From Mesorhizobium sp. Z1-4 (GTDB taxonomy: Bacteria; Pseudomonadota; Alphaproteobacteria; Rhizobiales; Rhizobiaceae), in assembly GCF_004000235.1 (NCBI RefSeq), contig NZ_RCIO01000003.1:62373-126372 (forward strand): a stretch of 64,000 nt of DNA, in the 5' to 3' direction. Position 1 is the stretch's first letter; each line of letters opens with the position of its first letter. Positions 44,818 to 53,063 of this stretch are shown here, piece after piece. Below the pieces are notes generated by a model. The model saw only the letters and a list, made by a program, of their open reading frames with translations. It searched no databases and was not told the origin of the DNA. Position numbers and translations under genes: made by a program.

Positions 44818-45789
44818 TTGGCTGCTGAATCGTCGGCGGGCGCCTTTCGGCTTAACAGTCGACGGGCCCGCTCGATCGTCGGCACGTTCTGTCCTGCTTC
44901 GCGAGTGACCGGCGTTCGGCCTCACCTGCAAAGCGGCCGCAACCGGATGTTCGTGTGCGAGACCGCAGACGGACGGAGCTATCTCGTCAAGCAATCGAAC
45001 GGCAAGTCGAATGGGGGCGAAGCCTTCGCATATGAAGCAATCGCTGGAATGCCAGGGCTGATTGAGGGTGTCCGCTCGATTGCGGCCCATGACGTCTCGG
45101 TTATTCCGTTCCTGCCCGACGCTGCAACGCTGAGGGATACGGTGTTGAACGGGCTGCAGGATTTCTTCGCACCGATCCACAGCATGGCGGCTTCGCTCGC
45201 CGTGCTCGATGTGCGGCGGGATCTCGTGGACCGAGTGCCGAAACGCGCGGTTCCGTTTTGTTTTCCGGAACCTGATTGTTCCCAGGTTCTGGATTGCAAT
45301 GCACCCCTTGAGGAGCTTTTCAGAACGATCCAGGAAGGCGGCATCGTCTCGCAAGAGGCGGTTGACCTCGTCGATGATTTGCCGCTTGCGCCGACCCACG
45401 GCGATATCAAGCTCGACAACGTTCTGCTTCGGGGCGGCGACGTCTTCCTCATCGACTGGGAACTCTTTTCCAGCGGGCCGGCGGGATGGAGCATCGCCAG
45501 CTGCGTCGGGATGGTGTTTTTTGCCGCGACGATCGCCTCGAAAGAGGAAACGCCCTCGTTCTCCCAGATGTTCGCGGCGGCACAGCAACTCTTTCACGAA
45601 TATGCCAAACTGCTGGATCGACACGGACTTCCAGCGCCAAGTACACACTCGTTCGCGACGATGGTCCAGCTTTACATGCTCGAACAGGTTGCCTCCGGGC
45701 TGATGTTCAAGCGGCAGCTCGACCCGCTGGACCGGGCCGTGATCGAAGTCGTGAAGCATATCGGGCAGAGCAAGTTGCACATGGGTTAG
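44818..45789 (+). CDS. APH-type kinase, putative lanthipeptide Ser/Thr phosphotransferase (LxmK/TvaC-like)
   Basis: A protein of up to 323 residues with an aminoglycoside-phosphotransferase fold. ATP-site Lys is in YLVKQSNG (Lys58) with a Glu in GEAFAYEAI; the Brenner motif is HGDIKLDN with His194, Asp196 and Asn201, and the metal-binding Asp is in FLIDWE (Asp213). In class V lanthipeptide and thioviridamide pathways such kinases phosphorylate Ser/Thr of the precursor before elimination. The start is unsure: TTG 44818 gives 323 residues, GTG 44905 gives 294; neither has a strong ribosome site. The stop is 3 bases before the HopA1-like gene, so they are coupled. An antibiotic-resistance role is an alternative. 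Confidence 0.7.
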   Translation: MAAESSAGAFRLNSRRARSIVGTFCPASRVTGVRPHLQSGRNRMFVCETADGRSYLVKQSNGKSNGGEAFAYEAIAGMPGLIEGVRSIAAHDVSVIPFLPDAATLRDTVLNGLQDFFAPIHSMAASLAVLDVRRDLVDRVPKRAVPFCFPEPDCSQVLDCNAPLEELFRTIQEGGIVSQEAVDLVDDLPLAPTHGDIKLDNVLLRGGDVFLIDWELFSSGPAGWSIASCVGMVFFAATIASKEETPSFSQMFAAAQQLFHEYAKLLDRHGLPAPSTHSFATMVQLYMLEQVASGLMFKRQLDPLDRAVIEVVKHIGQSKLHMG

Positions 45790-45792
45790 TCG

Positions 45793-46665
45793 ATGGGCGG
45801 TATGCCGGATCACTCACTGGAGCAGCTGCAGGATGCAATCATGCAGGCGAGCTCTTCGGCGCTTCGCTCCAGCTTCAAATCAGAAAGCGAGATGCTTCGG
45901 CATGTCTATTTTTCCGTCTACTCGGCGCGCCGCAATCTGAGGAACATCCCCGTCTCGTTCCTCGACGGCGATTTCGTGAACTGGGTGGCGAGCGGGGTAT
46001 CGGTCTATCGTGCGACATCGCTCAAATCCGCTGCCTGTGTGGCCGGCGGCAATTTCGCAGGCGGGCAAAGGAGTTTCACCTGCCGAAGCCGGGCGAATGA
46101 AACATGCGGACCCGACAATGCGCAGACGTTGGCGTTTTCGCTCACGCAATCGCCCGGTTTCATGTCCGCAGCCAAAGGCGGGCTTGCCAGCGTGCCAGTT
46201 GCGGAACGGGTCAAGGTCTATTTCGCGATTTCGCCATCGGCGGCCCCGACTGTGCTGACCGGTCTGGTGGATGTCATCGACAGCATCGCGGAGGACTACG
46301 CAGTCAAGGTTCTGGCCCATCCGCGCATGTATTTTCGATCGGATGCCGCAGTTTTGTATGCGCGGCTTTCGGAGCTCGATGAGATCATTGACGCGTTGTC
46401 GGACGACTTTCTCGCCAAGCTGCGGCTACGCGAGGTCGAACCACTGGCGTCGAAGCGTATCCGACCCGGAATTGCGTGGGCACAGGACCACCTCGACCCC
46501 GAGTCCGGCCGTGAAATGAGCTTTGGGCAATGGGTAAGCGGGGTGGTTGCCGCGAGTTCCGGCGAAGACGCGGATAACTCGAATGCAACGGCGCTAGAAG
46601 ACATGATCCTGTCCGCCGGACGGGATCCTTTGCACCCGTACCGGCTTTTACAGGCATGTGGCTGA
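45793..46665 (+). CDS. HopA1-family protein, putative phospho-Ser/Thr lyase (LxmY/TvaD-like)
   Basis: A 290-residue protein. The N-terminal ~80 residues contain MLRHVYFSVYSARRNLRN and the C-terminal two thirds match the HopA1 effector-like family: VKVYFAISPSAAPTVLTGLV, YAVKVLAHPRMYFRSDAAVL and PGIAWAQDHLDPESGREMSF. The SFG...W end region and the RSDAAVLY motif are the strongest indicators. In class V lanthipeptide and thioamitide clusters a HopA1 protein pairs with an APH-like kinase to convert Ser/Thr to dehydro residues. ATG 45793 or 45802 could start it. Type III effector alternative: no chaperone, secretion signal or T3SS gene is seen here. Confidence 0.65.
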   Translation: MGGMPDHSLEQLQDAIMQASSSALRSSFKSESEMLRHVYFSVYSARRNLRNIPVSFLDGDFVNWVASGVSVYRATSLKSAACVAGGNFAGGQRSFTCRSRANETCGPDNAQTLAFSLTQSPGFMSAAKGGLASVPVAERVKVYFAISPSAAPTVLTGLVDVIDSIAEDYAVKVLAHPRMYFRSDAAVLYARLSELDEIIDALSDDFLAKLRLREVEPLASKRIRPGIAWAQDHLDPESGREMSFGQWVSGVVAASSGEDADNSNATALEDMILSAGRDPLHPYRLLQACG

Positions 46666-46689
46666 GCCTGCCGGCTTCAGCTCAGGTTC

Positions 46690-46745
46690 GGCTCCAAAGC
46701 TTCGAAAACAGGGCATGCGTCGGCCAGCCGTCCGCTGGCAGCGGG
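46690..46745 (-). pseudogene. Duplicated remnant of the 3' end of the lytic transglycosylase gene
   Basis: Read on the minus strand, it gives PADGWPTHALFSKLW, next to the mltB-like gene ending PADGWPTPALLSKL at 47326. The nucleotide match over about 40 bases (46696 onward versus 47328 onward) shows only a few differences, including CATGCG for CAGGCG. So a second, diverged copy of the end of the gene lies on the far side of the nuclease. Confidence 0.75.
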
Positions 46746-46753
46746 CCACGGCT

Positions 46754-47230
46754 CTACAAACGAAGCCGGCCTCTTTGCCGCGCATCGGCGCGCCATAGTT
46801 TCCGTCGTGCGTCGGCCGTTTCCAGATGCAGGTACTTGCCGCCTGAAAATTTGGGCCAGTCGAGCGCAAGCCCGGAACTGACCAAAATTGCCGACAGGTC
46901 GCGACCGTCCGGCAAGTAGCATTCGGCGACGACACGATCATAAGACAAGTCCGGCCGAACGTGTGCCGTAATAATCTGGCCTCTGCAAAGCTGGACCAGC
47001 GCCCACTTCGACTTCTTGCCCCAAGGGTGCTCGAGTTCCGGAGCGTCGATCCCGGCAAGTCGAATCCGAATTTTGTCGATTATGATTGTGTCGCCGTCAA
47101 TGACCCAACAGCGCCCGCGAATGATCGTTTCAGGTCTAGCGGGCTGGACCTCTCGACTTACGACTACCAGTGACTTGCGGCGTTCTCGCCGCAAGCCTCC
47201 AAACAATAGCCGAACAATTATCCGAAACAA
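46754..47230 (-). CDS. Thermonuclease (SNase-like) family protein
   Basis: A 158-residue protein with an SNase core: WVIDGDTIIIDKIRIRLAGI holds the metal-binding Asp and active-site Arg, then APELEHPWGKKSK has the catalytic Glu, and DLSYDRVVAECYL the second Arg. These equal the triad of staphylococcal nuclease. N-terminal ~35 residues (FRIIVRLLFGGLRRERRK) are hydrophobic then basic, possibly a membrane anchor or uncleaved export signal. It is flanked by two copies of the mltB end. Sugar-nonspecific Ca-dependent nuclease is the likely activity. Confidence 0.85.
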   Translation of the reverse strand: MFRIIVRLLFGGLRRERRKSLVVVSREVQPARPETIIRGRCWVIDGDTIIIDKIRIRLAGIDAPELEHPWGKKSKWALVQLCRGQIITAHVRPDLSYDRVVAECYLPDGRDLSAILVSSGLALDWPKFSGGKYLHLETADARRKLWRADARQRGRLRL

Positions 47231-47325
47231 ATTGTCGCAATCTCCGCTAGATCAATTTTATCATAGCGTCGGATCGCTGTAAGCGTAGAAAGAATTCGCG
47301 TAAAAGCGGATTCGGTTATTACTTT

Positions 47326-48498
47326 CTAAAGCTTCGAAAGCAGAGCAGGCGTCGGCCAGCCGTCGGCGGGGAAACCGAGGCGCAGCTGCTCGTCGCGCAC
47401 GGCGGCGCGGGTCTTTTCGCCCAGAATGCCGTCCGCGCCGCCGACATCGTAGCCACGGGCTTCAAGCGTCGATTGCAGCCGCTTCATCGACGCGGTGTCG
47501 AGGCCGCGTTCGGGATTGCGCGGGTCGAATTTCGGTGCGCCGGTGAAACGGGTCGCAAGGTTGGCAGCCGTCAGCGTGTAGATGAAGGACTGGTTCCACT
47601 CGAGATAGAGGTTGTAGTTCGGGTAGACCAGAAATGCGGGGCCCTTGTGGCCCATCGGCAGCGCCAGCCCGGCCTCAAGATTGGTGTTGGTGAGCGGGCT
47701 GCCGTCGCGTCTGGTCACGCCCCAGGCGGCCCATTGCGAGACCGGCAGGCGGGTGACAATGCCCGTCTGTTCCCATGGCAGAGAGGCGGGCACGCGCACC
47801 TCCTCCATCCACGGAACACCCGGAAGCCAGCCGCGCGATTTGATCTTGCTGGCGGTGGTCAGAATGACATCCGGCACCGAGTTCTTCATGTCGACCCTGC
47901 CGTCGCCGTCGCCGTCCACTCCCTTGGTCAGAATGTCGGAGGGCAGCATCTGGGTCTGGCCGATCTCGCCGGCCCAGGCGCCGGTGACGTTGGCGGGGTA
48001 GGCACCGGAATCGATCAGCTTGAGCAGCGGCAAGATCTGCGGCCGGAAGATTTCGGGGCGGCGGCAATCATGCGCCAGGGTAACGATGGCGTTCAGCGTG
48101 TTGAAGTCGCCCTGGACGGCGCCGAAATCGGTTTCGAGCGCCCAGAAGGCGGTGATGACGGCGGCCGGCACGCCGTAATCGGCCTCCGCCCTGGCGAATA
48201 CGGAGGCGTATTTCCTGATATTCGCGGCACCGTTCTTCAGCCGGTAGGAACTGATCATGCGGCCCGCAAATTCGGTGAAGGTCTGGTTGAAGACACCCTG
48301 CGCACGGTCACGCGACAGCACCTTCTGGTCGATGCGCGCGCCGCCGAGCGCAGTCATGCCGCGCTGGCCAATTCCCGCCTGCTGGGCTTCCTGCGTGACC
48401 TGATTTTTCCAGGCGCCGAAATCGCCACCGCATTGCTGAGCGAAGGCCGGGGCCGAGAGGCCTAGCGTGGCGGAAAGAACCAGGGCGGGAATTTTCAT
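47326..48498 (-). CDS. Membrane-type lytic murein transglycosylase, MltB family (GH103)
   Basis: A 390-residue secreted enzyme with signal peptide MKIPALVLSATLGLSAPAFA. The GH103 catalytic domain contains DRAQGVFNQTFTEFAGRMIS, the acid Glu in FWALETDFGAVQGD and GEIGQTQMLPSDIL; the last ~60 residues are a peptidoglycan-binding domain (LQSTLEARGYDVGGADGILG). It cleaves the glycan to 1,6-anhydro-muropeptides in the periplasm. ATG 48498 is chosen for the signal peptide; GAGAGG stands upstream. Its 3' end is duplicated near 46690. Confidence 0.92.
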   Translation of the reverse strand: MKIPALVLSATLGLSAPAFAQQCGGDFGAWKNQVTQEAQQAGIGQRGMTALGGARIDQKVLSRDRAQGVFNQTFTEFAGRMISSYRLKNGAANIRKYASVFARAEADYGVPAAVITAFWALETDFGAVQGDFNTLNAIVTLAHDCRRPEIFRPQILPLLKLIDSGAYPANVTGAWAGEIGQTQMLPSDILTKGVDGDGDGRVDMKNSVPDVILTTASKIKSRGWLPGVPWMEEVRVPASLPWEQTGIVTRLPVSQWAAWGVTRRDGSPLTNTNLEAGLALPMGHKGPAFLVYPNYNLYLEWNQSFIYTLTAANLATRFTGAPKFDPRNPERGLDTASMKRLQSTLEARGYDVGGADGILGEKTRAAVRDEQLRLGFPADGWPTPALLSKL

Positions 48499-48575
48499 GT
48501 TCAACCTCTCGGGTGCGGGTACCAATTCAAATCAACGCTGACCCTAGCATGACCATGTGATGGGTCCAGTCGCGG

Positions 48576-49388
48576 TCAGCGGGTGTTGTTGCGCAACCAT
48601 TCGCGCCATTCGCCGGCGGAGCCGTGGAAGACATTGATGTCGACGTCGCCTTCCACACCGGGCAGCACGCCTGTGCCGGTATATTGCCAGAACAGGAAGG
48701 AGCGGCCGCCGTAACGCTCGATCGGGTGGGCGGCGACCGAGCGCAGCCACCACGGGTACCCGTGGAAGCTCGCCAGCCCGTTGTCCTCGTAGAAATCGAT
48801 CGAGGTGTAGATGATCGGCTTCTTGCCGTAGTGACGCTCGACGATGTTGAGGAAGGTGCGCATCTCGGCCCGCACCGTGGCGGGCGGCGGTCGCAGCCTG
48901 CAGGTCGGCGAGGCCGGGTTCCATTCCATGTCGAGCACCGGCGGCAGCGCAGCTGCCTCGCGCGGCACGTTGCGGATGAACCAGGCGGCCTGTTCCTGCG
49001 CCGTGCGGCAGAAATAATAGAAATGATAGGCGCCGCGCGGGATGCCCGCCGCCTTTGCTCCACGCCAGTTTTGCGCAAAACGCTCGTCAACGAGATCGCC
49101 GCCTTCGGTGGCCTTGATGAAGGCGAAGGAAATGCCGTTGCGGCGCAGGGCGCGCCAGTCGACCTCGTTCTGGTATTTGGCGACGTCGGTGCCGTGTATG
49201 GCATAAGTCCAGGGCGTGCGGCCGGCCCATTCATGCGGGTCGTTGTCGGCATAACGCGGGCCGCCGACCGGCGCCGAGGTGCGGCCGGATGCCTGAGGCG
49301 CGAGATCGGAAATGTCGTAACCGGACGAGGTGCAGGCGGCGGCGATTGCCGCAACGATTGCGGTAGCGGCAATTCTGCCTCTCCACAT
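48576..49388 (-). CDS. GH25 lysozyme-like lipoprotein
   Basis: A 270-residue glycoside hydrolase 25 protein. The lipobox is AAAC (after AATAIVAAIA) and the fold is shown by AIHGTDVAKYQNEVDWRAL (catalytic Asp in TDVAKYQ), FAFIKATEGG, YHFYYFCRTAQEQA and LPPVLDMEWN (Asp/Glu). It hydrolyses beta-1,4 links of N-acetylmuramic acid in peptidoglycan at the envelope. ATG 49388 follows GGAGG. Convergent or tandem with the MltB gene, 77 bases apart; both act on the wall, though whether they are co-expressed is unknown. Confidence 0.88.
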   Translation of the reverse strand: MWRGRIAATAIVAAIAAACTSSGYDISDLAPQASGRTSAPVGGPRYADNDPHEWAGRTPWTYAIHGTDVAKYQNEVDWRALRRNGISFAFIKATEGGDLVDERFAQNWRGAKAAGIPRGAYHFYYFCRTAQEQAAWFIRNVPREAAALPPVLDMEWNPASPTCRLRPPPATVRAEMRTFLNIVERHYGKKPIIYTSIDFYEDNGLASFHGYPWWLRSVAAHPIERYGGRSFLFWQYTGTGVLPGVEGDVDINVFHGSAGEWREWLRNNTR

Positions 49389-49573
49389 ATGCACCTCCGC
49401 CCATTGGCCGCCGAATCGGCTAGCGGCCACAGTGGTCCGAAATAGGGCGGGTTGGCGAGGAAGTCACGAGCGGCGGCTTTGGATGCCCGAATGCGATTGC
49501 TTTTTGGCTTTCGCCGCCCAATGGTATCCGACGCATTGCGGGGCATGATTCCGGCCAGCGCAGGGAGAATGAC

Positions 49574-50959
49574 ATGGGCATCGCCGCCAAGATCCTGAAA
49601 TGGATGATTATCCTGGTTGTTGCCGCTGTTGTCGGCGTCGCTGCATGGATGTTCATCGCGCCGCCGGCGCTGATCCTTGTGGGCACGGGCTATGCGTCGA
49701 AGATCGTCTGCTCCAACGTTTTCGTTGCGGGCCGCGACGCCGACGATGTGCTGGTGAATGACGTGCAGGCGCCGGGACATCCGGTCCTGCGGCTGATCGA
49801 TATCGACGTGGATCGCGAGGCGGAAACGGTCTCGGCGGCTTTGTTCGGGATTTTCGGCTCCGCGACCTCGGTGCATCGCGCGGGGCTTGGCTGCGCTGCC
49901 GCGCCCGATGGCGACATTGCCGCCGCGAAAGCCGCTTCGCTTGAAATCGACCGGCCCGCGCCGCTCGCTGCGCTTTGGCCGCTCGGCAATCGTGTCGAGC
50001 CGTCGCAGAACCCGGCGGTCGACGCCATTCTGGACGATCCGCAGATGACCGGCCCCGGCATGCGCGCGGTGGTGGTGGTGCACAATGGGCGTATTGTCGG
50101 CGAACGTTATGGCGAGGGGGTCACCGCCGAAACCCCGCTGGTCGGCTGGTCGATGACCAAGACCGTGAATGCCGCGATCGTCGGCACGGTGATCAATGCA
50201 GGCGATCTCGATCTGGCCGAGCGTAGCCTGCTCGAAATCTGGAGCAGCGACGACAGGGACGAGATCGCGCTTGCCGATCTCATGGCGATGTCGAGCGGAC
50301 TCGAATTCAACGAGGATTATGGCGACGTCGCCGACGTAACACGCATGCTCTATCTCGAGCCGGACATGGCGGCTTTCGCGTCCGACAAGCCGATGGTGGC
50401 GGCGGTGGGCGAGCATTTCAACTATTCGAGCGGCACAGCCGTGATGCTTTCGCGCATCTGGCAAAACACGTTCGAGGACCCGCAGGCCGCACTTCGCTGG
50501 CCGCACGAGGCGCTGTTCGGGCGGCTCGGCATGACAAGTGCCGTACTGGAGACGGATGCGCGCGGCACCTATGTCGGATCGTCCTATCTATATGCCAACG
50601 CACATGACTGGGCGCGTTTCGGCCAGTTCCTTCTGCAGAACGGCGTGTGGAACGGCCAACTGGTATTGCCGCCCGGCTTTGTGGAATGGATGCATGAAGA
50701 GGCGCCGGCATCCGAGGGCGGTTACGGGCGCGGGCAGGTGTGGTTGCATGGGCCGCGCGGGACAACGCCGGAGGATCAGCATTCCGATACCGGGTTCACG
50801 CTGCCGGACGACGCCTACTGGATGCTCGGCCATGACGGACAGACCACGACGATTATCCCGTCCAGGGGGCTGGTGGTCGTGCGCCTGGGGCTGACACCGG
50901 CCAATCGCGGCTACAAACCGCAGGCCATGGTGCAGGCGCTGGTGGAGGCGCTCGACTAG
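49574..50959 (+). CDS. Beta-lactamase-fold serine hydrolase
   Basis: A 461-residue protein of the class C beta-lactamase/DD-peptidase superfamily. An N-terminal membrane helix (ILKWMIILVVAAVVGVAAWM) anchors it. The SxxK motif is GWSMTKT with Ser193 and Lys196; the YxN-like motif is NYSSGTA; the KTG-like position is the HDGQ stretch near the C-terminus. Substrates of this family include peptides, esters and lactones; it is not a typical resistance enzyme. It stands alone between the GH25 gene and btaB. Confidence 0.85.
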   Translation: MGIAAKILKWMIILVVAAVVGVAAWMFIAPPALILVGTGYASKIVCSNVFVAGRDADDVLVNDVQAPGHPVLRLIDIDVDREAETVSAALFGIFGSATSVHRAGLGCAAAPDGDIAAAKAASLEIDRPAPLAALWPLGNRVEPSQNPAVDAILDDPQMTGPGMRAVVVVHNGRIVGERYGEGVTAETPLVGWSMTKTVNAAIVGTVINAGDLDLAERSLLEIWSSDDRDEIALADLMAMSSGLEFNEDYGDVADVTRMLYLEPDMAAFASDKPMVAAVGEHFNYSSGTAVMLSRIWQNTFEDPQAALRWPHEALFGRLGMTSAVLETDARGTYVGSSYLYANAHDWARFGQFLLQNGVWNGQLVLPPGFVEWMHEEAPASEGGYGRGQVWLHGPRGTTPEDQHSDTGFTLPDDAYWMLGHDGQTTTIIPSRGLVVVRLGLTPANRGYKPQAMVQALVEALD

Positions 50960-51630
50960 GGTGTGTGCGCCGCGCGCGTGAGCACGGCATACCAGGTATA
51001 GCCACGATAGAGCGGCCTACAGTGCGCCCGTCCGGCGATGCGGACGGCTTCGTCGTTCATGGTGCTGAAAAGTTCCGCGCGTGGCTCGACATGGAACTTT
51101 GCCAGCCAGCTTTGCAGCACTGCGCGGAACCAGCCGGGCAGGCGCTCCTGCTGGCCGAAATCGACGACATGCAGCGATCCGCCTTCGGCAATACAATCTG
51201 CCGCGCGGGCCAGCGCGAGCCGCCAATCCGGGATCATGGAAAGCGCATAGGAGATGTAGACGCGGTCGAATTTTTCGACGCCGAACAGCGCGTGGGCGTC
51301 GAACGCGGTTGCATCGGCCGCGGCCAGCTTGACCGGCGAAGAAGGCCCATGGCGCTCCAGAGATGCACGCGCGGTGGCTAGCATTTCCTCGGAAATATCA
51401 AGGCCGTAATAGCGACCGTTGGGAAACTGATTCATCGCCCTGAGCATATTGCGCCCGGTGCCGCAGCCGATTTCCAGTACGCTGCCACCGGCCGGAACAT
51501 CGAGCTCCGCAATCAGCCGGTCGCGGCCAAGCAGGTAATATTTGCGCGTCAAATCGTAGATGTGACGCTGATTGCGGTAGACGCCGTCCATCAGCGCGGC
51601 GTGACCGGATGGTGCGTCTGTCAGGCTCAT
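50956..51630 (-). CDS. btaB: Betaine-lipid synthesis N-methyltransferase BtaB
   Basis: A 224-residue class I SAM methyltransferase with GSVLEIGCGTGRNMLRAM and GLDISEEMLATARASL and a membrane-lipid-type C-terminus (FRAVLQSWLAKFHVEPRAE). Overlap by four bases with BtaA in the same direction is the standard btaAB pair: BtaB adds three methyl groups to diacylglycerylhomoserine, giving the phosphorus-free lipid DGTS at the inner membrane. The ATG lies within BtaA's stop. It converges by four bases on the serine hydrolase gene. Confidence 0.92.
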   Translation of the reverse strand: MSLTDAPSGHAALMDGVYRNQRHIYDLTRKYYLLGRDRLIAELDVPAGGSVLEIGCGTGRNMLRAMNQFPNGRYYGLDISEEMLATARASLERHGPSSPVKLAAADATAFDAHALFGVEKFDRVYISYALSMIPDWRLALARAADCIAEGGSLHVVDFGQQERLPGWFRAVLQSWLAKFHVEPRAELFSTMNDEAVRIAGRAHCRPLYRGYTWYAVLTRAAHTP

Positions 51631-52874
51631 GCGTCGCGCAGCACGTAGAGGTGGAAGCCGCCATAGATCGCCGAGCGGTCGCTGGCGGTGTGGAGGGCGG
51701 ACTCGTCCGCCTCGTAGCGCCATTTGTCGAGGATCGTCGCTGGCACGCGGCCGGGCAGCAGAGACGGCTCGTCGGCGGTGCGGAAGATGACGCGCGCGCC
51801 GGGCGCTGCGGTGCGGGTGATCTCGCGCCAAAGCTCCTCCAACTGCCGGTCGGTCATCCAGTCCTGGGCGTCGAGCAGTACAAAACGGTCGACGGTGCCT
51901 GCCTGGCGGACACGCAGCAGTTCGGCAAAGTTGGCATGGTGGATTTTGACACGGCTCACCCCGGCGCGGATCGTTTCGAAGTTCCGCGGTTCCAAATAGG
52001 CCGGGCGGTCGCCTTCGCCGGGTCTGGCGTAGCGGCGCGCGAAGGCCTGCCAGGCGAAATAGTTTTTGCGCAGCGGGAAATCGCAGGCGAGTTTTTCCAG
52101 ACGGCGCGAGATCACCTCGGCCATCGAATGGCCTTCGGTGCCGATCAGCGCATCATATTGCTGCGGCGGGATGCCCAGCCCGTAGAGCGAGGCGCGGCGA
52201 CTGGTTGCCCAGCGGATGAAGGGGCGCTGAAAAAGCGGGCGCAGCCGGTCTTCGAAGAAGTGGCGCTGGTCGCGCAGGGTCTTGGCTTCCATGATCTCGG
52301 CCGGGTTGACGCCATGCAGGCGGGCGATCCAGTGGCCACTGCGGATGCAGGCGCCGAGCAAGCCGGTCTGGTAGAAATTGCCTTTGAACGCCGAAACGCG
52401 TCTACGACCGGTCCAGCGGCGGCTTTCCCAATAAGATCGCGTTGCGACATCGAGATGCGGCGCCACGTGGCGATCATAAAGCCGTGCCGAACGGCGGTCG
52501 CCGGCGCCGCCGAACAGCGCCTCGAATTCGTCGAAGCCCGGCATGTGCTGAAGCGCCGCCAGCTTGAGCCTGTTGAGGGCGATATGATGCGGGTTGAGGT
52601 CGACGGCATCGATCTTCGCCGGCGAGCGGGTGAGATAGGCGAGGATGTTGCAGCCGCCGGATGCGATGGTGACCACGCGGTGGCTGGCATCAAGCCGCAT
52701 CGCTGCCATGTCGACATCGGGGTCTTCCCAGATCTGCGGATAAACGAGGCCGGAGAAAAGGAAAGCGAACAGCCGCTCCGAGAAACCCGATTTGGACAGT
52801 GCGTTGTGCTGGTAAAGCGCTTCGCCCAGGCGCCTGTTTTTGCGCAGGCCGATATCAACGGAAAGGTCGGTCAT
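51627..52874 (-). CDS. btaA: SAM:diacylglycerol 3-amino-3-carboxypropyltransferase BtaA (DUF3419)
   Basis: A 415-residue DUF3419 protein. LFAFLFSGLVYPQIWEDPDVDM and VTIASGGCNILAYLTRSP, then NPHHIALNRLKLAAL, and, in the C-terminal half, DRFVLLDAQDWMTDRQLEEL are characteristic of BtaA of rhizobia and Rhodobacter. It transfers the aminocarboxypropyl group of SAM to diacylglycerol, making diacylglycerylhomoserine. ATG 52874 has GAGAGGG at ten bases, and an upstream in-frame ATG is possible. A Pho-box-like repeat lies 47 bases upstream, agreeing with induction by phosphate starvation in S. meliloti. Confidence 0.93.
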   Translation of the reverse strand: MTDLSVDIGLRKNRRLGEALYQHNALSKSGFSERLFAFLFSGLVYPQIWEDPDVDMAAMRLDASHRVVTIASGGCNILAYLTRSPAKIDAVDLNPHHIALNRLKLAALQHMPGFDEFEALFGGAGDRRSARLYDRHVAPHLDVATRSYWESRRWTGRRRVSAFKGNFYQTGLLGACIRSGHWIARLHGVNPAEIMEAKTLRDQRHFFEDRLRPLFQRPFIRWATSRRASLYGLGIPPQQYDALIGTEGHSMAEVISRRLEKLACDFPLRKNYFAWQAFARRYARPGEGDRPAYLEPRNFETIRAGVSRVKIHHANFAELLRVRQAGTVDRFVLLDAQDWMTDRQLEELWREITRTAAPGARVIFRTADEPSLLPGRVPATILDKWRYEADESALHTASDRSAIYGGFHLYVLRDA

Positions 52875-52920
52875 GATTCGCTGCCCTCTCAACGAAGTTG
52901 AATGCAGCTAGCGCCGGGGC

Positions 52921-52958
52921 ATGACATGCGGGTGACAGCGGGGTGACCGGATGTGACG
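52921..52958 (-). promoter_or_regulatory. Pho box upstream of btaAB
   Basis: On the minus strand two 7-mers, CTGTCAC (52938-52932) and ATGTCAT (52927-52921), are separated by 4 bases, each one mismatch from the PhoB consensus CTGTCAT. The same core continues upstream: GTCA recurs at 11, 11 and 10 base steps, so two further half-sites extend the element to about 52958. Expected role: PhoB activation of btaAB in low phosphate. Confidence 0.75.
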
Positions 52959-53011
52959 CGTGGCAGAGGGTGCGCCGTCGGCCGTCAGCAGAAAAAGATC
53001 AGCCGCACCGC

Positions 53012-53038
53012 TTGACCATAACATTACTGCTATATAAT
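53012..53038 (+). promoter_or_regulatory. Promoter of the ArsR-SRPBCC operon
   Basis: TTGACC (53012-53017) and TATAAT (53033-53038) are near-consensus boxes 15 bases apart, slightly short, in a strongly A+T-rich patch; alternative -10 phases of TATATAATAA allow 16-17. The overlapping A+T-rich inverted repeat (ATAATAAGTTTGTTATAG) could bind the ArsR product. Confidence 0.55.
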
Positions 53039-53063
53039 AAGTTTGTTATAGAAAGGATTCGTT

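Noticed and set aside
44818-45789. Aminoglycoside resistance kinase
   Set aside because: The fold fits, but the gene is locked between a Thr-rich peptide gene and a HopA1-like gene, which favours peptide phosphorylation; drug kinase remains only a fallback.
45793-46665. Type III secretion effector
   Set aside because: HopA1 resemblance alone suggests this, but no secretion gene, chaperone or regulatory box is nearby, and the kinase/precursor context explains it better.
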